Below are positions 5,857 through 6,315 of a DNA stretch of 6,315 nucleotides, piece after piece. The position numbers and the translations under genes are program-made. Below the pieces are notes generated by a model. The model did not search any database. It saw only the letters and a program-made list of their open reading frames with translations, and had not been told where the DNA came from. This stretch comes from Reyranella sp. (GTDB taxonomy: Bacteria > Pseudomonadota > Alphaproteobacteria > Reyranellales > Reyranellaceae): positions 1 to 6,315 of the forward strand of contig JAUXRT010000466.1 of the NCBI GenBank assembly GCA_030681635.1, read 5' to 3'. How positions within the stretch are numbered: the first letter of the stretch is position 1; each line of letters begins with the position of its first letter.

Positions 5857-6315
5857 GCGCCACGCCGCCCGCTTCAAAGCCACTGCAAGGCATCCGCGTG
5901 CTGACCCTGGAGCAGTTCGGCGCCGGACCGTACGGCACCATGTTCCTGGCCGAGCTGGGCGCCGAGGTGATCAAGATCGAGGCGCCCGACGGCGATCCCT
6001 CGCGCCAGGTCGGGCCCTACAAATTGGGCAAGGACGACAGCGAGTATTTCCAGGCCTGGAATCTCGGCAAGAAGAGCGTGACGATCGACATGAAGTCGGC
6101 CGAGGGACGGCGGCAGTTCGAGACGCTGGTCAAGACTGCCGACTGCGTCGTCAACAACCTGCGCGGCACGCAGCCCGCCAAGCTCGGCATCGACTATGCG
6201 AGCCTGAAGGAGCTGAAGCCCTCGATCGTCTGCCTGCACATCTCGGCCTACGGTCGCAGCAACGCGCGCCAGGACTGGCCAGGCTACGACTTCCTGATGC
6301 AGGCGGAAGCAGGCC
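5853..6315 (+). CDS. CaiB/BaiF (class III) CoA-transferase, partial (C-terminus beyond window)
   Basis: This is the N-terminal 154 residues of a family III CoA-transferase (full length about 390-410 aa), which moves CoA between a donor acyl-CoA and an acid acceptor. Family blocks are LQGIRVLTLEQFGAGPYGTM (11-30), LAELGAEVIKIEAP (32-45), the SEYFQAWNLGKKSVTIDM region (63-80), the CVVNNLRG stretch (98-105) and the SAYGR / PGYDFLMQAEAG region (131-154). The catalytic Asp expected near residue 170 lies past the window edge, so activity cannot be judged. ATG 5853 overlaps the dehydrogenase stop by four bases (ATGA), with only a weak purine-rich ribosome site, which fits reinitiation. Paired with the dehydrogenase it suggests activation followed by oxidation of a carboxylic acid. 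CaiB/CaiA of carnitine metabolism is the best-known similar pairing, but I do not claim that substrate. Confidence 0.94.
   Translation, partial: MSATPPASKPLQGIRVLTLEQFGAGPYGTMFLAELGAEVIKIEAPDGDPSRQVGPYKLGKDDSEYFQAWNLGKKSVTIDMKSAEGRRQFETLVKTADCVVNNLRGTQPAKLGIDYASLKELKPSIVCLHISAYGRSNARQDWPGYDFLMQAEAG

Noticed and set aside
4609..5883. Minus-strand 424-aa open frame opposite the dehydrogenase
   Set aside because: It is a codon-bias shadow: no family motif is visible, and it mirrors the full length of a clear acyl-CoA dehydrogenase.

Overview
This is a GC-rich window with dense, mostly ordinary bacterial genes. The gene content is a Bug-type solute-binding protein, an acyl-CoA dehydrogenase next to a class III CoA-transferase, a DppB-like ABC permease, a DUF1254/DUF1214 protein and a single-domain receiver. 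This points to a metabolically versatile alphaproteobacterium, of the Rhodospirillales/Rhizobiales or Reyranella kind. That assignment is inferred from gene content and codon style; no rRNA or other marker gene is present.

Layout from left to right. (1) Positions 1-518, minus strand: the N-terminal 172 residues of an oligopeptide/dipeptide-type ABC permease that runs off the left edge. (2) Positions 519-678: a divergent intergenic spacer. (3) Positions 679-1134, plus strand: a small HExxHxxGxxD metallopeptidase-family protein (DUF1025/zincin_1 type). (4) Positions 1169-4075, minus strand: three genes read right to left with overlapping ends. They are a periplasmic Bug/TctC-like solute-binding protein, a Mug-like uracil/mismatch DNA glycosylase with an altered catalytic motif, and an exported DUF1254/DUF1214 protein. 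(5) Positions 4076-4204: a second divergent spacer. (6) Positions 4205-4612, plus strand: an orphan single-domain response regulator. (7) Positions 4696-6315, plus strand: an acyl-CoA dehydrogenase and a CaiB/BaiF CoA-transferase joined by an ATGA overlap; the second gene runs off the right edge.

How the genes work together. The dehydrogenase and CoA-transferase form a credible catabolic pair: a carboxylic acid is activated by CoA transfer and then alpha,beta-dehydrogenated. The Bug protein would capture a small carboxylate or similar solute in the periplasm, but no TctA/TctB membrane partners are present, so it is an orphan here. The overlaps in the minus-strand trio imply co-transcription, yet no shared pathway is evident.

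I found no mobile element, CRISPR array, RNA gene or obviously new multi-gene system. The oddest sequence-level observation is a pair of unrelated, exact 13-bp tandem duplications, each lying over the stop codon of a plus-strand gene (1121-1150 and 4609-4634). The second most interesting item is the Mug-like glycosylase, whose first motif is GTAPG instead of GINPG.
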